Origin: Gemmatimonadota bacterium
Lineage (GTDB): Bacteria; Gemmatimonadota; Gemmatimonadetes; Gemmatimonadales; Gemmatimonadaceae
DNA: 64,000 nucleotides
NCBI GenBank assembly: GCA_016194585.1
Contig: JACQBG010000041.1
Coordinates: 1 to 64,000, forward strand
Direction of reading: 5' to 3'
Below are positions 48,327 through 56,642 of the stretch, in pieces. A program made the translations under genes and the position numbers. The stretch's first letter is position 1. Every line of letters begins with the position of its first letter. The notes beneath the pieces are model-generated. The model made no database searches. It saw only the letters and a list, made by a program, of their open reading frames with translations, and was not told the DNA's origin.

Positions 48327-49550
48327 ATGCATGACAGCCTGTATTTCACCGAGCAGCACCTCGCCGTGCGCGACATGGTCCGGTCGTTCGCGCAGCAGGA
48401 GGTCGCGCCGGTCGCCGCGCGGTTCGACGAATCCCAGGAGTTCCCCTGGGAGAACGTGAAGAAGATGGGCGAGCTCGGATTGCTCGGCATCCCGTGGTCC
48501 GAGGAACTCGGCGGCGCGGGGCTCGACACGATCAGCTTCATGATCGCGATCGAGGAGCTCGCCCGGGTCTGCGCGTCGCACTCCATCACCATCTCGGCGC
48601 ACACGACGCTCGGCACCTCGCCGATCGTGAACTTCGGCAACGACCAGCAGAAGAAGCGCTACGTCCCCCTCCTCGCGTCGGGTGCCGTGCTGGGCGGCTT
48701 CGGCCTCACCGAGCCGGGCGCCGGCAGCGATGCCGGCGGCACGCAGACGACCGCCGTCAAGAAGGGGAGCCACTACGTCCTCAACGGCTCCAAGCGGTTC
48801 ATCACGCACGCCGGCGTCGGGGAGATCTTCGTCGTCACCGCGGTCACCGACCCGGGGCAGGGCACGAAGGGGATCAGCTCGTTCATCCTCACCAAGGAGA
48901 CGTGCGACCTCGAGGCCACCCGTGCCGTCGGCATCGGCCACGACGCGTCGCTCACGCCGATGCCGGGCTTCACCTCGGGCCGCAAGGAAGACAAACTCGG
49001 CTGGCGCGCGTCCGACACGCGTGAACTGATCTTCACCGACGTCGAAGTCCCCGCCGAGAACCTCCTCGGGATCGAAGGGAAGGGGTTCGTGAACTTCATG
49101 CGCACCCTCGACTCCGGGCGCATCGGCATCGGTGCTCTCTCGCTCGGCATCGCCCAGGGGGCGTTCGATCACGCCCTCAAGTACGCGTCGACGCGCAAGC
49201 AGTTCGGCCAGGCGATCATCGAGTTCCAGGGAGTGCAGTTCCAACTCTCCGACCTCGCCACCGAGCTCGAGGCCGCGCGCCATCTGGTGTATCACGCGGC
49301 GTGGCTCGCGCAGAACGGCCGCCCGTATGGCAAGGAAGCCGCGATGGCCAAACTGTTCGCCTCGGAACTCGCCATGCGCGCGACGATCAAGGCGATCCAG
49401 GTGCACGGGGGCTACGGGTACACCAAGGATTATCCCGTGGAGCGCATGATGCGTGACGCGAAGATCGGCGAGATCGGCGAGGGGACCTCCGAGATCCAGC
49501 GCATCGTCATCGCGCGGCATCTCCTGAAGGAGCTCGGCGCCGCCGTCTGA
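48327..49550 (+). CDS. Acyl-CoA dehydrogenase
   Basis: 407 residues. N-terminal helical domain ([24 protein letters not shown]), beta barrel ([27 protein letters not shown]) and C-terminal helical domain ([48 protein letters not shown]). The catalytic glutamate is E385 in [10 protein letters not shown], the short/medium-chain and isobutyryl type. A segment of about 25 residues ([20 protein letters not shown]) is inserted between the FAD-binding parts. It introduces a double bond into acyl-CoA with FAD and passes electrons to ETF. It could serve the branched-chain block, which lies 10 kb away. Confidence 0.9.
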   Translation: MHDSLYFTEQHLAVRDMVRSFAQQEVAPVAARFDESQEFPWENVKKMGELGLLGIPWSEELGGAGLDTISFMIAIEELARVCASHSITISAHTTLGTSPIVNFGNDQQKKRYVPLLASGAVLGGFGLTEPGAGSDAGGTQTTAVKKGSHYVLNGSKRFITHAGVGEIFVVTAVTDPGQGTKGISSFILTKETCDLEATRAVGIGHDASLTPMPGFTSGRKEDKLGWRASDTRELIFTDVEVPAENLLGIEGKGFVNFMRTLDSGRIGIGALSLGIAQGAFDHALKYASTRKQFGQAIIEFQGVQFQLSDLATELEAARHLVYHAAWLAQNGRPYGKEAAMAKLFASELAMRATIKAIQVHGGYGYTKDYPVERMMRDAKIGEIGEGTSEIQRIVIARHLLKELGAAV

Positions 49551-49577
49551 GGCCGCATCGCGGCAAGCGCATCGGAC

Positions 49578-49609
49578 AGGGGGTGGCCGCTTTCGAGCGG
49601 CCACCCCCT
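49578..49609 (+). terminator. Strong hairpin terminator after the acyl-CoA dehydrogenase gene
   Basis: A perfect 14-base-pair stem (AGGGGGTGGCCGCT / AGCGGCCACCCCCT) with a TTCG loop, 27 bases past the stop. There is no U-run after it, so function rests on stem strength. Confidence 0.65.
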
Positions 49610-49649
49610 AACCCATTGCGGAGACGACGGTTCCCCCGTTAGCTCTAGT

Positions 49650-49762
49650 AGACGCTTATGCGTCTCCTGGCAAACGCGGGGCACCCTGACCCGGCTGCCG
49701 TCGCAGTAACCAGGAAGGACGGATCGACCAACCGGAGCAGGTTCGGCTGGAGCACGCGATCC
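49650..49762 (+). ncRNA. Structured RNA in the 504-base gap before the RNase E/G gene (candidate mRNA leader)
   Basis: The 504 bases from 49551 to 50054 hold no credible gene. After the terminator there are at least three helices in a row: AGACGC/GCGTCT with TTAT loop (49650-49665), TCCTGG/CCAGGA (49665-49670 with 49710-49715), and GGATCG/CGATCC (49721-49726 with 49757-49762) enclosing CCAACCG/CGGCTGG (49728-49734 with 49744-49750, one mismatch). This looks like a folded 5' leader. It may be the target of RNase E autoregulation or a small RNA; I match it to no known riboswitch. From 49763 to 50054 I see nothing. Confidence 0.4.
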
Positions 49763-50054
49763 GTTCGCTCACCCGCTCGTGTCGCCTCTACAACCGACAG
49801 GATGCACTCAGCATTCGATCGCACGCCAAGCCGCACCAGACCGGACGCCCCGCGAATCGTGGGCGCGTATCGGGCGGCAGCGGCGTGTCCGATCACGCGC
49901 GAGCCGGGGAGCCCGTCCACTTCGAGTCTGCGGCAGGCGGTCGCTCCGCCCAAGCGCGAGCGTCGCCGGCCGTCCAACGACCTCATGTCCAACTCCTGGT
50001 TGGCCGCGCCGGCGTTCGCCGGGTCATGTCGTGCGGCGCACCAGATGGTCATCG

Positions 50055-51671
50055 ATGAAAAGAGAGATCCTGATCAGCGCCACGCAGCGGGAGATCCGCG
50101 TGGCGATTCTGGAGGACGACCAGCTCGTTGAGCTCCAGGTCGACCGCCCCGAAGCGCGCCGCATGGTCGGCGACATCTACTGGGGCAAGGTCGACGCCGT
50201 GCTGCCCGGCATCCAGGCCGCGTTCGTCGACATCGGCACCGAGAAGAGCGCCTTCCTCCATTCCTCCGACCTCGTCTTCGACGAGGACGGCGACGAGGAT
50301 GACGACGACGAGGCCGACGACGACGCCGAGGGTGACGACGAGCAGCCCGAATCGCCCGAGGCCGCCGAGAAGGCCGAGGCCCCCGCGCGCAAGCCGCGTG
50401 GCGGCCGCCGGCGCCGCAAGGAACCGCCGCAGATCCAGGACGTCCTGAAGCGCGGCCAGCAGATCATCGTCCAGGTCTCCAAGGAACCGATCTCCACCAA
50501 GGGGCCGCGCGTCACCGCGCAGGTCTCGCTGGCCGGCCGGTTCGTCGTCTACATGCCCGCCGCGTCACGCGTCGGCGTGAGCCGCAAGATCGGCGAGCGC
50601 GCCGAACGGCAGCGCCTGCGCGAGCAGGTGCAGAAGGTGCTTCCCAAGAACTCGGGGGGCGTCATCGTCCGCACCGTCGGCGAGGACGTCACGCCGGAGA
50701 CGTTCGAGCGGGAGATCACCACGCTCATCAGCCAGTGGAAGCGCATCGAGAAGAAGACGAAGTTCGTCGGCTCGGCGCCCAAGCTGCTCCACCGCGAGAC
50801 GTCGCTCACGCGCGGCATCATCCGCGACCTCTTCAGCACCAAGGTCGACAAGCTCACCGTCGACTCCAAGCAGGTCTACAACGAGATCAGCGAGTACCTC
50901 AAGGCCATCGCGCCCGAGCTCATCGACCGCGTCGTGCTGTACGAGGAGAAGGTGCCGCTGTTCGACAAGGCGGAGATCGAGACCGAGATCCGCGACCTCT
51001 TCAAGCGCCGCTGCGACCTGCCGAGCGGCGGCTACCTGATCATCGAACCCACCGAGGCGCTCGTCTCCATCGACGTCAACTCGGGGCGCTACACGGGCAA
51101 GAAGGACCCGGAGAAGACGAGCCTCCGCACCAACGTCGAGGCGGCCCGTGAGGTGGCCCGACAGCTCCGGTTGCGCGACGTGGGCGGCATCATCGTGTGC
51201 GACTTCATCGACATGGACACGCGGCAGAACCGCGACAAGGTGCTGCAGGAGCTCCGCACGCATCTCGGCCGCGACCGGGCGCGCACGAAGGCGTTCGCCG
51301 TGAGCGACCTCGGCCTCATCGAGATGACGCGCCAGCGGGTGCGGCAGAGCCACCTGCAGCAGATGACGGAGTCGTGCCCGACGTGCCACGGCACGGGGCG
51401 GGTGTTCACGCCGGAGACGATCGTGCGCCGCATGGAACGCTCCGTGCGCCGCATCGCCGTCGACGGGCGCAAGGACAACCTCATCGTGAAGCTGCACCCC
51501 GACACGGCGATGTACCTGCTCGAGAACGAGCGCGACCTCATCAAGAAGCTCGAGAAGGGGCTGGGCTTCTCGCTCGAGACGCGCGACGACCCGCTCCTGC
51601 GCCCCGACGAGTTCAAGCTCGTCGTGAAGGGCGCGGGACGAGACGTCACCCAGCAGTACGCGGTGGCGTAG
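50055..51671 (+). CDS. Ribonuclease E/G family endoribonuclease
   Basis: 538 residues. The N-terminal S1 domain (VGDIYWGKVDAVLPGIQAAFVDIG) is interrupted at about 75-126 by an acidic stretch (DEDGDEDDDDEADDDAEGDDE) and a basic stretch (RKPRGGRRRRKE). The RNase core follows: LTRGIIRDLFSTKVDKLTV, LIIEPTEALVSIDVNSGRYTG, GGIIVCDFIDM (metal-binding aspartates in VSIDVNSG and IVCDFIDM) and CPTCHGTG with the Zn-link cysteines. It stops after the Rng-like core, so no long RNase E scaffold tail exists. ATG at 50055 fits MKREILISAT. It processes rRNA and degrades mRNA. Confidence 0.93.
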   Translation: MKREILISATQREIRVAILEDDQLVELQVDRPEARRMVGDIYWGKVDAVLPGIQAAFVDIGTEKSAFLHSSDLVFDEDGDEDDDDEADDDAEGDDEQPESPEAAEKAEAPARKPRGGRRRRKEPPQIQDVLKRGQQIIVQVSKEPISTKGPRVTAQVSLAGRFVVYMPAASRVGVSRKIGERAERQRLREQVQKVLPKNSGGVIVRTVGEDVTPETFEREITTLISQWKRIEKKTKFVGSAPKLLHRETSLTRGIIRDLFSTKVDKLTVDSKQVYNEISEYLKAIAPELIDRVVLYEEKVPLFDKAEIETEIRDLFKRRCDLPSGGYLIIEPTEALVSIDVNSGRYTGKKDPEKTSLRTNVEAAREVARQLRLRDVGGIIVCDFIDMDTRQNRDKVLQELRTHLGRDRARTKAFAVSDLGLIEMTRQRVRQSHLQQMTESCPTCHGTGRVFTPETIVRRMERSVRRIAVDGRKDNLIVKLHPDTAMYLLENERDLIKKLEKGLGFSLETRDDPLLRPDEFKLVVKGAGRDVTQQYAVA

Positions 51672-51679
51672 GGGAATTC

Positions 51680-51889
51680 AACGACGCCTCAGGTTTGCGC
51701 AGGTACACGAACGACGCCGCAGATTCACGCGGATACGGCAGGAAAGACGGGGGAAACGTGAACGGGGGAACGACACTCGCCGGCCGAGATGTCGTTCCCC
51801 CCTTCAGTTGCGGTTCGACTCGCGCCTGTCGTATCCGCGAAGATCCGCGGCGTCGTTTCGCCGTACCTGCGCACTCCTGAGGCGTCGTT
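51680..51889. repeat. Nested 210-base palindrome (MITE/REP-like element or double terminator)
   Basis: Outer arms of about 63 bases (51680-51742 and 51825-51889) are imperfect inverted copies: AACGACGCCTCAGG with CCTGAGGCGTCGTT, TGCGCAGGTAC with GTACCTGCGCA, and CGCGGATACGGCAGG with CCTGTCGTATCCGCG. An inner perfect 12-base palindrome GGGGGAACGACA / TGTCGTTCCCCC (51764-51775, 51790-51801) encloses CTCG/CGAG. No transposase is present. The left arm's GCCGCAGATTCACGCGGATA resembles dispersed CGCAGATTnACGCGGAT-type repeats of other bacterial genomes. It fills the gap between convergent rne/rng and SPFH genes, and could also stop transcription both ways. Confidence 0.7.
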
Positions 51890-51910
51890 CCGGCCGCGCC
51901 GCCACCCCGC

Positions 51911-53185
51911 TCAGGCCTTCTTCGGCGGCACGATCCCCGACTGCTGCACGAGCTGCGCGGCGATCACGGTCTGGATCACCGACGCCACGTTGTTCGCGGC
52001 GTTCCCCGCCGCCCCGCCTTCCTCGCCGTTCCCCGAGATGGTGATGAGCTTCGCCTCGGCCAGCGCCGCGGCGATCTGCGGCACGATCATCGGGAGCATC
52101 TCGATCTGGCGATAGCGGAAGTAGGCGTCGCCGCCGGCCTTGATCGCGTCGTTCACCTTCTGGATGCTCTCCGCGTTCGCCGACGCCACCGTGCGGATGC
52201 GGATCGCCTCCGCCTCGGCGCCCGCCGTCGCCTCGATCTTCACGCGTTCGGCGTCGGCCCGCGCCTGCGCGATCTGCGTCGCCTCGAGCTCCGCCACGCG
52301 CTGGACGCCCAGCGCCTCCTGCCGCTTGGCTTCGGCGCCGGCGATGATCGCCGCGTTCTGCGCCTTCGTCTGCTCCAGCTCGCGCGTGCGATCGCTGATC
52401 GTGCGCTCGGCCTCGATCTGCGCTTCCTTCGCGCGGCGCGACTGCTGCGCCGACACGATGTCGGCGTTCGCCTGCGCTTCGGCGGCCGACATGCGGCGCC
52501 GGGCGTCGGCGACCTCCGACTGCACCACCTTGATGTTCAGCGAGTTGAAGATCAGCCCGAGGTCGGTGAGCTCGCGCGAACACGCCTTGCGGATGATCAC
52601 GGCGAGCGGATCGTCGTCGTCCTCGATCGGCGTGCCGTCCTCGTTCGTCACGGGGAGCGGCGGCGCGACGACCACCGGGAGCGCGGCCGCGCCGCTCCCG
52701 AGCGCGCGCGTCGCCGTCTTGGCCGAGAACAGCTGGTCGTGCGTGAGCAGGTTCACGGCGCGGCGTCCCGAGCTCGACAGGAGGTCGGTGAGCGTGTTGA
52801 GCTGGTCGTCCGGCGATTTCGAGAAGAAACGGTTGGCGGCCGTCTTGATGAGCGTGTCGCTGTCGCCTACGGACACGATGGCGCTGGCCAGCACCCGCAC
52901 CTTGATCGGCTGGGGCTGCCCGTTCTCGGCGATGTCGGCCGTCTGGTCGGTGATGTCGAGGTCGACGTTGATGACCTTGCTCGAGATCGTCGTGCCGGTG
53001 GTGAGCAGCGGGATCTCCTTCGACTTGCCCGGCCCGCGGTACATCACGGTGTTGCCGTGCAGCCAGCTCACGATGCGGATGGTGCCGGCGTCGACGTTGC
53101 GCAGGAAGCTCGCGACCACCGCGGGGATGAGGATGAACACGGCGAACAGCACGCCGCCGATGACGACCATCTCGTTGATTGGCAT
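51911..53185 (-). CDS. SPFH/flotillin-like membrane protein
   Basis: 424 residues from the ATG at 53185. One N-terminal anchor (MVVIGGVLFAVFILIPAVVA), a SPFH domain (about 30-235: FLRNVDAGTIRIVSWLHGNTV, ELTDLGLIFNSLNIKVV) and a long alanine/glutamate-rich coiled coil (about 240-360: RRRMSAAEAQANADIVSAQQ, ERTISDRTRELEQTKAQNAA). Flotillins assemble membrane microdomains. An acidic loop (EDGTPIEDDDDP) breaks the SPFH domain. The next gene on the strand encodes a NfeD-like partner, the usual flotillin pairing. The frame extends upstream to 53299 without homology. Confidence 0.88.
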   Translation of the reverse strand: MPINEMVVIGGVLFAVFILIPAVVASFLRNVDAGTIRIVSWLHGNTVMYRGPGKSKEIPLLTTGTTISSKVINVDLDITDQTADIAENGQPQPIKVRVLASAIVSVGDSDTLIKTAANRFFSKSPDDQLNTLTDLLSSSGRRAVNLLTHDQLFSAKTATRALGSGAAALPVVVAPPLPVTNEDGTPIEDDDDPLAVIIRKACSRELTDLGLIFNSLNIKVVQSEVADARRRMSAAEAQANADIVSAQQSRRAKEAQIEAERTISDRTRELEQTKAQNAAIIAGAEAKRQEALGVQRVAELEATQIAQARADAERVKIEATAGAEAEAIRIRTVASANAESIQKVNDAIKAGGDAYFRYRQIEMLPMIVPQIAAALAEAKLITISGNGEEGGAAGNAANNVASVIQTVIAAQLVQQSGIVPPKKA

Positions 53186-53216
53186 GAAGGGGATGTAGGG
53201 GAAGGGAAGCGGACGA

Positions 53217-53918
53217 TCAGCGCTGCGGAACCGAGACCGTGCAGCGGCCCCGCGCGGCGTCGACGTCCTCGATGCGCACCGAGTCGCCGGAGCGCACACG
53301 ACGGCCGGCGGCCTTGTCCTCGACGCGCAGCGTCGCGAGACATTGCACCACCTGTCCGTCGACGTCGACGGCGATCAGTCCTTGGCCCTGCGCATCGAAC
53401 GAGGTGACCGCCGTGGCCAGGTCGGTGATGGCGCTCTCGAGCGTCACCAGCGGATTCGACGCGAACCGGAAGAGGAAGCGCCAGAACGGCCCGACGATCA
53501 ACGCCTCGAACAGCACGCCGCCCGCGAGCGCGACGCCGAGGAGCACGACGCCGCCCAGGAAACGGTGCGCCAGCAGCCCGGTCGCCCCGAAGCCCACGAG
53601 CATGCTGAACCAGAGGCGCGGCGAGAGGAGGGTGGCGAACCGGTCAGAGAGCCCCCGCGCGAGGGTTCCGGCGGCGTGCGATCCGGCGTGCCCCGCGTGG
53701 CCGGCGTGGAGGGGGGCCGCGTGCCCGGCGCCGTGCGCGTGGGCTCCCGGCAGGGCGTGGCCGGCGTGTGCGTGGGCGAGGCCCCCGTGCCCTCCGGTGC
53801 CTCCGCCAACGCTGTGGCTGGGCCCGTGGGAGTGTCCACCCCGTGCCCCGAGGCCGCCCAGGGCCATCAGGCCGAGACCGGCACTCCCCAAGACAAGACT
53901 GCTTGTGTAGAGATCCAT
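53217..53918 (-). CDS. NfeD-like membrane protein with a histidine-rich insert
   Basis: 233 residues from the ATG at 53918. Membrane segment 1 (about 5-23), then a His/Gly/Ala-rich loop of about 55 residues (29-81) with 14 histidines in HxH, GHAGH and HAGHA patterns, then two or three membrane segments (about 97-150) and a C-terminal OB-fold like that of NfeD (about 160-233: GQGLIAVDVDGQVVQCLATL, AGRRVRSGDSVRIEDVD). It lies 31 bases upstream of the SPFH gene on the same strand. NfeD proteins associate with flotillins. The His-rich loop may bind Zn, Ni or Cu; this is inference. Divergent from rplU. Confidence 0.78.
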   Translation of the reverse strand: MDLYTSSLVLGSAGLGLMALGGLGARGGHSHGPSHSVGGGTGGHGGLAHAHAGHALPGAHAHGAGHAAPLHAGHAGHAGSHAAGTLARGLSDRFATLLSPRLWFSMLVGFGATGLLAHRFLGGVVLLGVALAGGVLFEALIVGPFWRFLFRFASNPLVTLESAITDLATAVTSFDAQGQGLIAVDVDGQVVQCLATLRVEDKAAGRRVRSGDSVRIEDVDAARGRCTVSVPQR

Positions 53919-54038
53919 TGTGCGGCGGCCGGCTGAATCGGCCACCCCTCCATACGGGGCGGAAGATGGGGGTGTGTCGGTGCCCGCGCCAGCAGAAGGC
54001 GCGAATGCGTCTCCCCCCGGCTTTCTTCGGCCTGCCAG

Positions 54039-54067
54039 TTGACGTCCAACTCCCAATCAGCTATAAT
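54039..54067 (+). promoter_or_regulatory. Consensus sigma-70 promoter of rplU-rpmA
   Basis: TTGACG (54039-54044), a 17-base spacer and a perfect TATAAT (54062-54067). Transcription should start near 54074, leaving an about 34-base leader before rplU. It is the best promoter in the window and marks housekeeping sigma recognition in this organism. Confidence 0.85.
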
Positions 54068-54107
54068 CTTAGGCTCGCGATAAACACACCAAGCATCGAG
54101 TCGCACC

Positions 54108-54425
54108 ATGTCATACGCCATCATCAAGACCGGCGGCAAGCAGTTCCGTGCCGAGCCGGGCAAGACGCTCCGCATCCCGACCATGCTCGGCGAAGCCGGG
54201 ACGTCGATCGAATTCAACGAAGTGCTCCTCGGGTCCGACGGCGGCGTGGTGAAGGCTGGCGTGCCGACGCTCAAGGGCGCGAAGGTCACCGGCGAGATCG
54301 TCAAGCACGGACTCGGCGAGAAGATCGTCGTCTTCAAGTTCCGCCGCCGCAAGAACTACGCGAAGAAGCAGGGACACCGTCAGGGCTTCACCGAAGTCCG
54401 CATCAACGCGATCTCGCTCGGCTGA
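54108..54425 (+). CDS. rplU: 50S ribosomal protein L21
   Basis: 105 residues: [20 protein letters not shown] at the start, [30 protein letters not shown] and [21 protein letters not shown] are unmistakable L21. It binds 23S rRNA in the large subunit. It is driven by the strong promoter at 54039 and followed by rpmA after 28 bases, the standard pair. Confidence 0.97.
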   Translation: MSYAIIKTGGKQFRAEPGKTLRIPTMLGEAGTSIEFNEVLLGSDGGVVKAGVPTLKGAKVTGEIVKHGLGEKIVVFKFRRRKNYAKKQGHRQGFTEVRINAISLG

Positions 54426-54453
54426 CGCCGGCTGCAAATAGAGAGAGGATACC

Positions 54454-54729
54454 ATGGCACATAAGAAGGGCGTCGGTTCATCGCGCAACGGGCGCGACTC
54501 CAACCCGCAGTACCGCGGCGTGAAGAAGTTCGGCGGCGAGGCCGTCCGCGCCGGGAACATCATCATCCGCCAGTGCGGCACCCGCTGGCACCCGGGGCGC
54601 AACGTCGGCCTGGGCACGGACTACACGATCTTCGCGCTCGTCGACGGGCACGTGAAGTTCGAGCACAAGAGCAAGACGCGCTTCAAGGTCTCCGTCGTGC
54701 CGGCCGAGGCCGTCGCCGCGGCGAGCTGA
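54454..54729 (+). CDS. rpmA: 50S ribosomal protein L27
   Basis: 91 residues: [58 protein letters not shown] and [11 protein letters not shown] define L27, whose N-terminus reaches the peptidyl-transferase centre. It begins with MAHKKG directly, so no N-terminal cleavage extension as in Firmicutes. A GAGAGAGGA ribosome site precedes the ATG. A hairpin terminator follows at 54750. Confidence 0.97.
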   Translation: MAHKKGVGSSRNGRDSNPQYRGVKKFGGEAVRAGNIIIRQCGTRWHPGRNVGLGTDYTIFALVDGHVKFEHKSKTRFKVSVVPAEAVAAAS

Positions 54730-54749
54730 GTCGCGATCCACGACGTGTG

Positions 54750-54780
54750 GGGGCGGCGGACCGAACCGGTCAGCCGCCCC
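54750..54780 (+). terminator. Hairpin terminator after rpmA
   Basis: GGGGCGGC (54750-54757) pairs with GCCGCCCC (54773-54780), and inside it GACCG pairs with CGGTC around AAC. Two Ts follow, so the U-run is minimal. Confidence 0.7.
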
Positions 54781-54846
54781 TTCGCGTTCCGGGGGAAACC
54801 GCGCCGCTCGCCGGAGCGTAGTGTGGACACCTTCACGGGAGCGCGT

Positions 54847-55224
54847 ATGAGCCTCTGGTCCCGATTGTCGAGCGAACTCCGCACCGCCGGCCGTGCCGCG
54901 CAGGGTGCGATCGACGAGGGCAAGGTGCGGCTCGAGCTGTTCCGCATGGGCCAGCTCTCCGACAAGGCGGCGCAGGCACTGGGCTACGCCGTGCATCGCG
55001 CGCGGCGCGAGGGGCGGGAACTCGAAGCCGACGTGATGGAACGCCTCGACGCCGTCGTGACCAAGCACGAGGAGGAGATGCGGAAGCTGGAGGCGGAGCT
55101 CGCGGCGATGGCGGCCGCAACGACCGCTGCTTCGGCGGCGTCCGGCGCCCCGGCCGCCGGCGCATCCACGTCCTCGGCGTCGGGCGGCTCCGCCGCCCCG
55201 GGTGCGACACCACCGGAGGCGTGA
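54847..55224 (+). CDS. Small helical protein with Ala/Ser/Gly-rich tail
   Basis: 125 residues from the ATG at 54847. Residues about 1-90 look helical with heptads (LSSELRTAGRAAQGAIDEGK, YAVHRARREGRELEADVM, ERLDAVVTKHEEEMRKLEAE); the last 35 residues are Ala/Ser/Gly/Pro. No signal peptide, membrane segment or family is visible. It sits alone after the rpmA terminator. Confidence 0.6.
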   Translation: MSLWSRLSSELRTAGRAAQGAIDEGKVRLELFRMGQLSDKAAQALGYAVHRARREGRELEADVMERLDAVVTKHEEEMRKLEAELAAMAAATTAASAASGAPAAGASTSSASGGSAAPGATPPEA

Positions 55225-55268
55225 GGAAAACGGAGACCGCGCCGTAGGGCTACCGCTGATTGTTGGGG

Positions 55269-55306
55269 GGAGTGCCGTATCCAAACGTTCGGATACGCAG
55301 CACTCC
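55269..55306. promoter_or_regulatory. 38-base inverted repeat before the cupredoxin-like gene
   Basis: GGAGTG-C-CGTATCC-N8-GGATACG-CAG-CACTCC: 13 paired bases per arm with small interruptions, ending 22 bases before the ATG at 55329. It could be an operator, a leader hairpin, or a terminator of the previous gene; no U-run follows. Confidence 0.5.
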
Positions 55307-55328
55307 TCAACCTCACCGGAGGCCCCCG

Positions 55329-55856
55329 ATGGCAGTTCGGTCACTCACCCGTGCCGGCGTGCTGCTCGCCGCGCTCGCGCTCGCCGCGCCGTCCCGCACC
55401 GGCGCGCAGGGCACGGCGTCGGAGCGCGTCCAATACGTGAAGGTCGTCGGGGCCGACTATCAGTTCCACGCGCCGGCGTCGGTCGAGGAGGGGATCTCCG
55501 TCTTCCATCTGGTCAATGCCGGCTCCGACGTGCACCAGATGACGGTGATCGAGTTGGGGACGGGGCACACGGTGAAGGATTTCTTCGACGCCATGCACGC
55601 CAAGGGGATGCCCCCCGCGTGGGCGGTCACCGTCGGAGCGACGCCCATCATCCAGAAGGGGACTGAGGCGCTGCTCGCGCTCCGGCTCCCGCCCGGAAAG
55701 TACGTCCTCGCGTGCCTCATCCCGGCCAGCGACGGCCGCTCGCACACCGAGAAGGGGATGTATCAGGCGTTCAACGTGACGCCGCTCGCGAAGGCCGCGG
55801 CGAAGCCCTCGGCTCCCGCGAAGGCGGCTCCGGCGACGCCCGCGAAGAAGCCGTAG
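55329..55856 (+). CDS. Secreted cupredoxin-like (plastocyanin-fold) protein
   Basis: 175 residues from the ATG at 55329, which follows GGAGG. A signal peptide (about 1-26, ending near TGAQG) leads to a cupredoxin-like domain. The four type 1 copper ligands seem present in order: H69 in SDVHQM, C129 in YVLACLIP, H139 in RSHTEKGM and M144. The C-terminus is a Lys/Ala/Pro tail (about 155-175). Copper binding is predicted, as is a role in electron transfer or copper handling; neither is demonstrated. The next gene converges eight bases away. Confidence 0.78.
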   Translation: MAVRSLTRAGVLLAALALAAPSRTGAQGTASERVQYVKVVGADYQFHAPASVEEGISVFHLVNAGSDVHQMTVIELGTGHTVKDFFDAMHAKGMPPAWAVTVGATPIIQKGTEALLALRLPPGKYVLACLIPASDGRSHTEKGMYQAFNVTPLAKAAAKPSAPAKAAPATPAKKP

Positions 55857-55863
55857 TTCGTCG

Positions 55864-56562
55864 TCAGCGCCCCAGCACGCGGCGGGCGAGGGCGACGTCG
55901 TTGGTGCAGAGCGCGTCGACGCCCAGCGACGTGAGCGCGCGGACGACCGCTTCGTCATCGACCGTCCAGGCGACGATGCGCTTCCCCGCCGCGTGCGCGG
56001 CGCGCACGAGGGGGGCGTCGATCATCGTCCAATCCTGCCAGATGTCGCGTGCGTCGACGCTGTTCGCGCCGGCCAGCGGGTCCACGTGATAGCTGACCTC
56101 GAGCACGCCGCGCGCGATCGCTGGCGCCAGTCGGCGCGCCTCGGCCACCTGGCGATGGTCGAATGCGTGCACGGCGTGCGTACCCGCTGAGCTGGCGAGC
56201 AGGGCGCATGCCGGCGCGGCCGTGCCGGCCCCTTTCAGCTCGCAGTAGACGGTCAGCCGCGCGCCGACGGCGTCGATCACCTCCCGAAGCGTGGGGATCG
56301 GCTCGCCGTCCACCCGGAACCGGGCCACCTCGGCACTCGACAGCTCGTGCAAGGGGCGCCCGGCGAGCGCTGGGTCGGGGGCCGCATGCGGCACCGCGTC
56401 ATGGTGCACGACGAGCACGCCGTCGGTCGTGAGGTGCACGTCCAGTTCCACGCCATCGGCCCCCAGCTCCACGGCACGCCGGAACGCCGCGACGGTGTTC
56501 TCCGGGCGCTCGCGGGACGCCCCGCGGTGCGCGATCAGCTCAGGGAAAGCCACGGGAGGCAC
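55864..56562 (-). CDS. Glycerophosphodiester phosphodiesterase family protein
   Basis: 232 residues from a GTG at 56562 (GTG at 56553 is an alternative). ELIAHRGASRERPENTVAAF carries the catalytic histidine and general base; GVELDVHLTTDGVLVVHHD and TVYCELKG supply the metal ligands; the TIM barrel ends with VAWTVDDEAVVRALTSLGVDALCTND. GDPDs split glycerophosphodiesters into alcohol and glycerol-3-phosphate. No signal peptide, so probably cytoplasmic. It diverges from the sigma factor gene across an AT-rich stretch (56597-56606). Confidence 0.88.
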   Translation of the reverse strand: MPPVAFPELIAHRGASRERPENTVAAFRRAVELGADGVELDVHLTTDGVLVVHHDAVPHAAPDPALAGRPLHELSSAEVARFRVDGEPIPTLREVIDAVGARLTVYCELKGAGTAAPACALLASSAGTHAVHAFDHRQVAEARRLAPAIARGVLEVSYHVDPLAGANSVDARDIWQDWTMIDAPLVRAAHAAGKRIVAWTVDDEAVVRALTSLGVDALCTNDVALARRVLGR

Positions 56563-56642
56563 TCGGGCTGGAGGGAACGGGAGATAACCGGTGTGACATA
56601 TATTAACGCCGCCGGCCCACCGGCGTCTCACTCACCGAACGA

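Noticed and set aside
49650-49762. Cyclic di-GMP, cobalamin or TPP riboswitch
   Set aside because: I looked for their conserved core sequences and did not find them.
49645-50131. Open frames on both strands in the gap before the RNase E/G gene
   Set aside because: Neither has a ribosome site, motif or plausible composition, and the RNA helices explain the region better.
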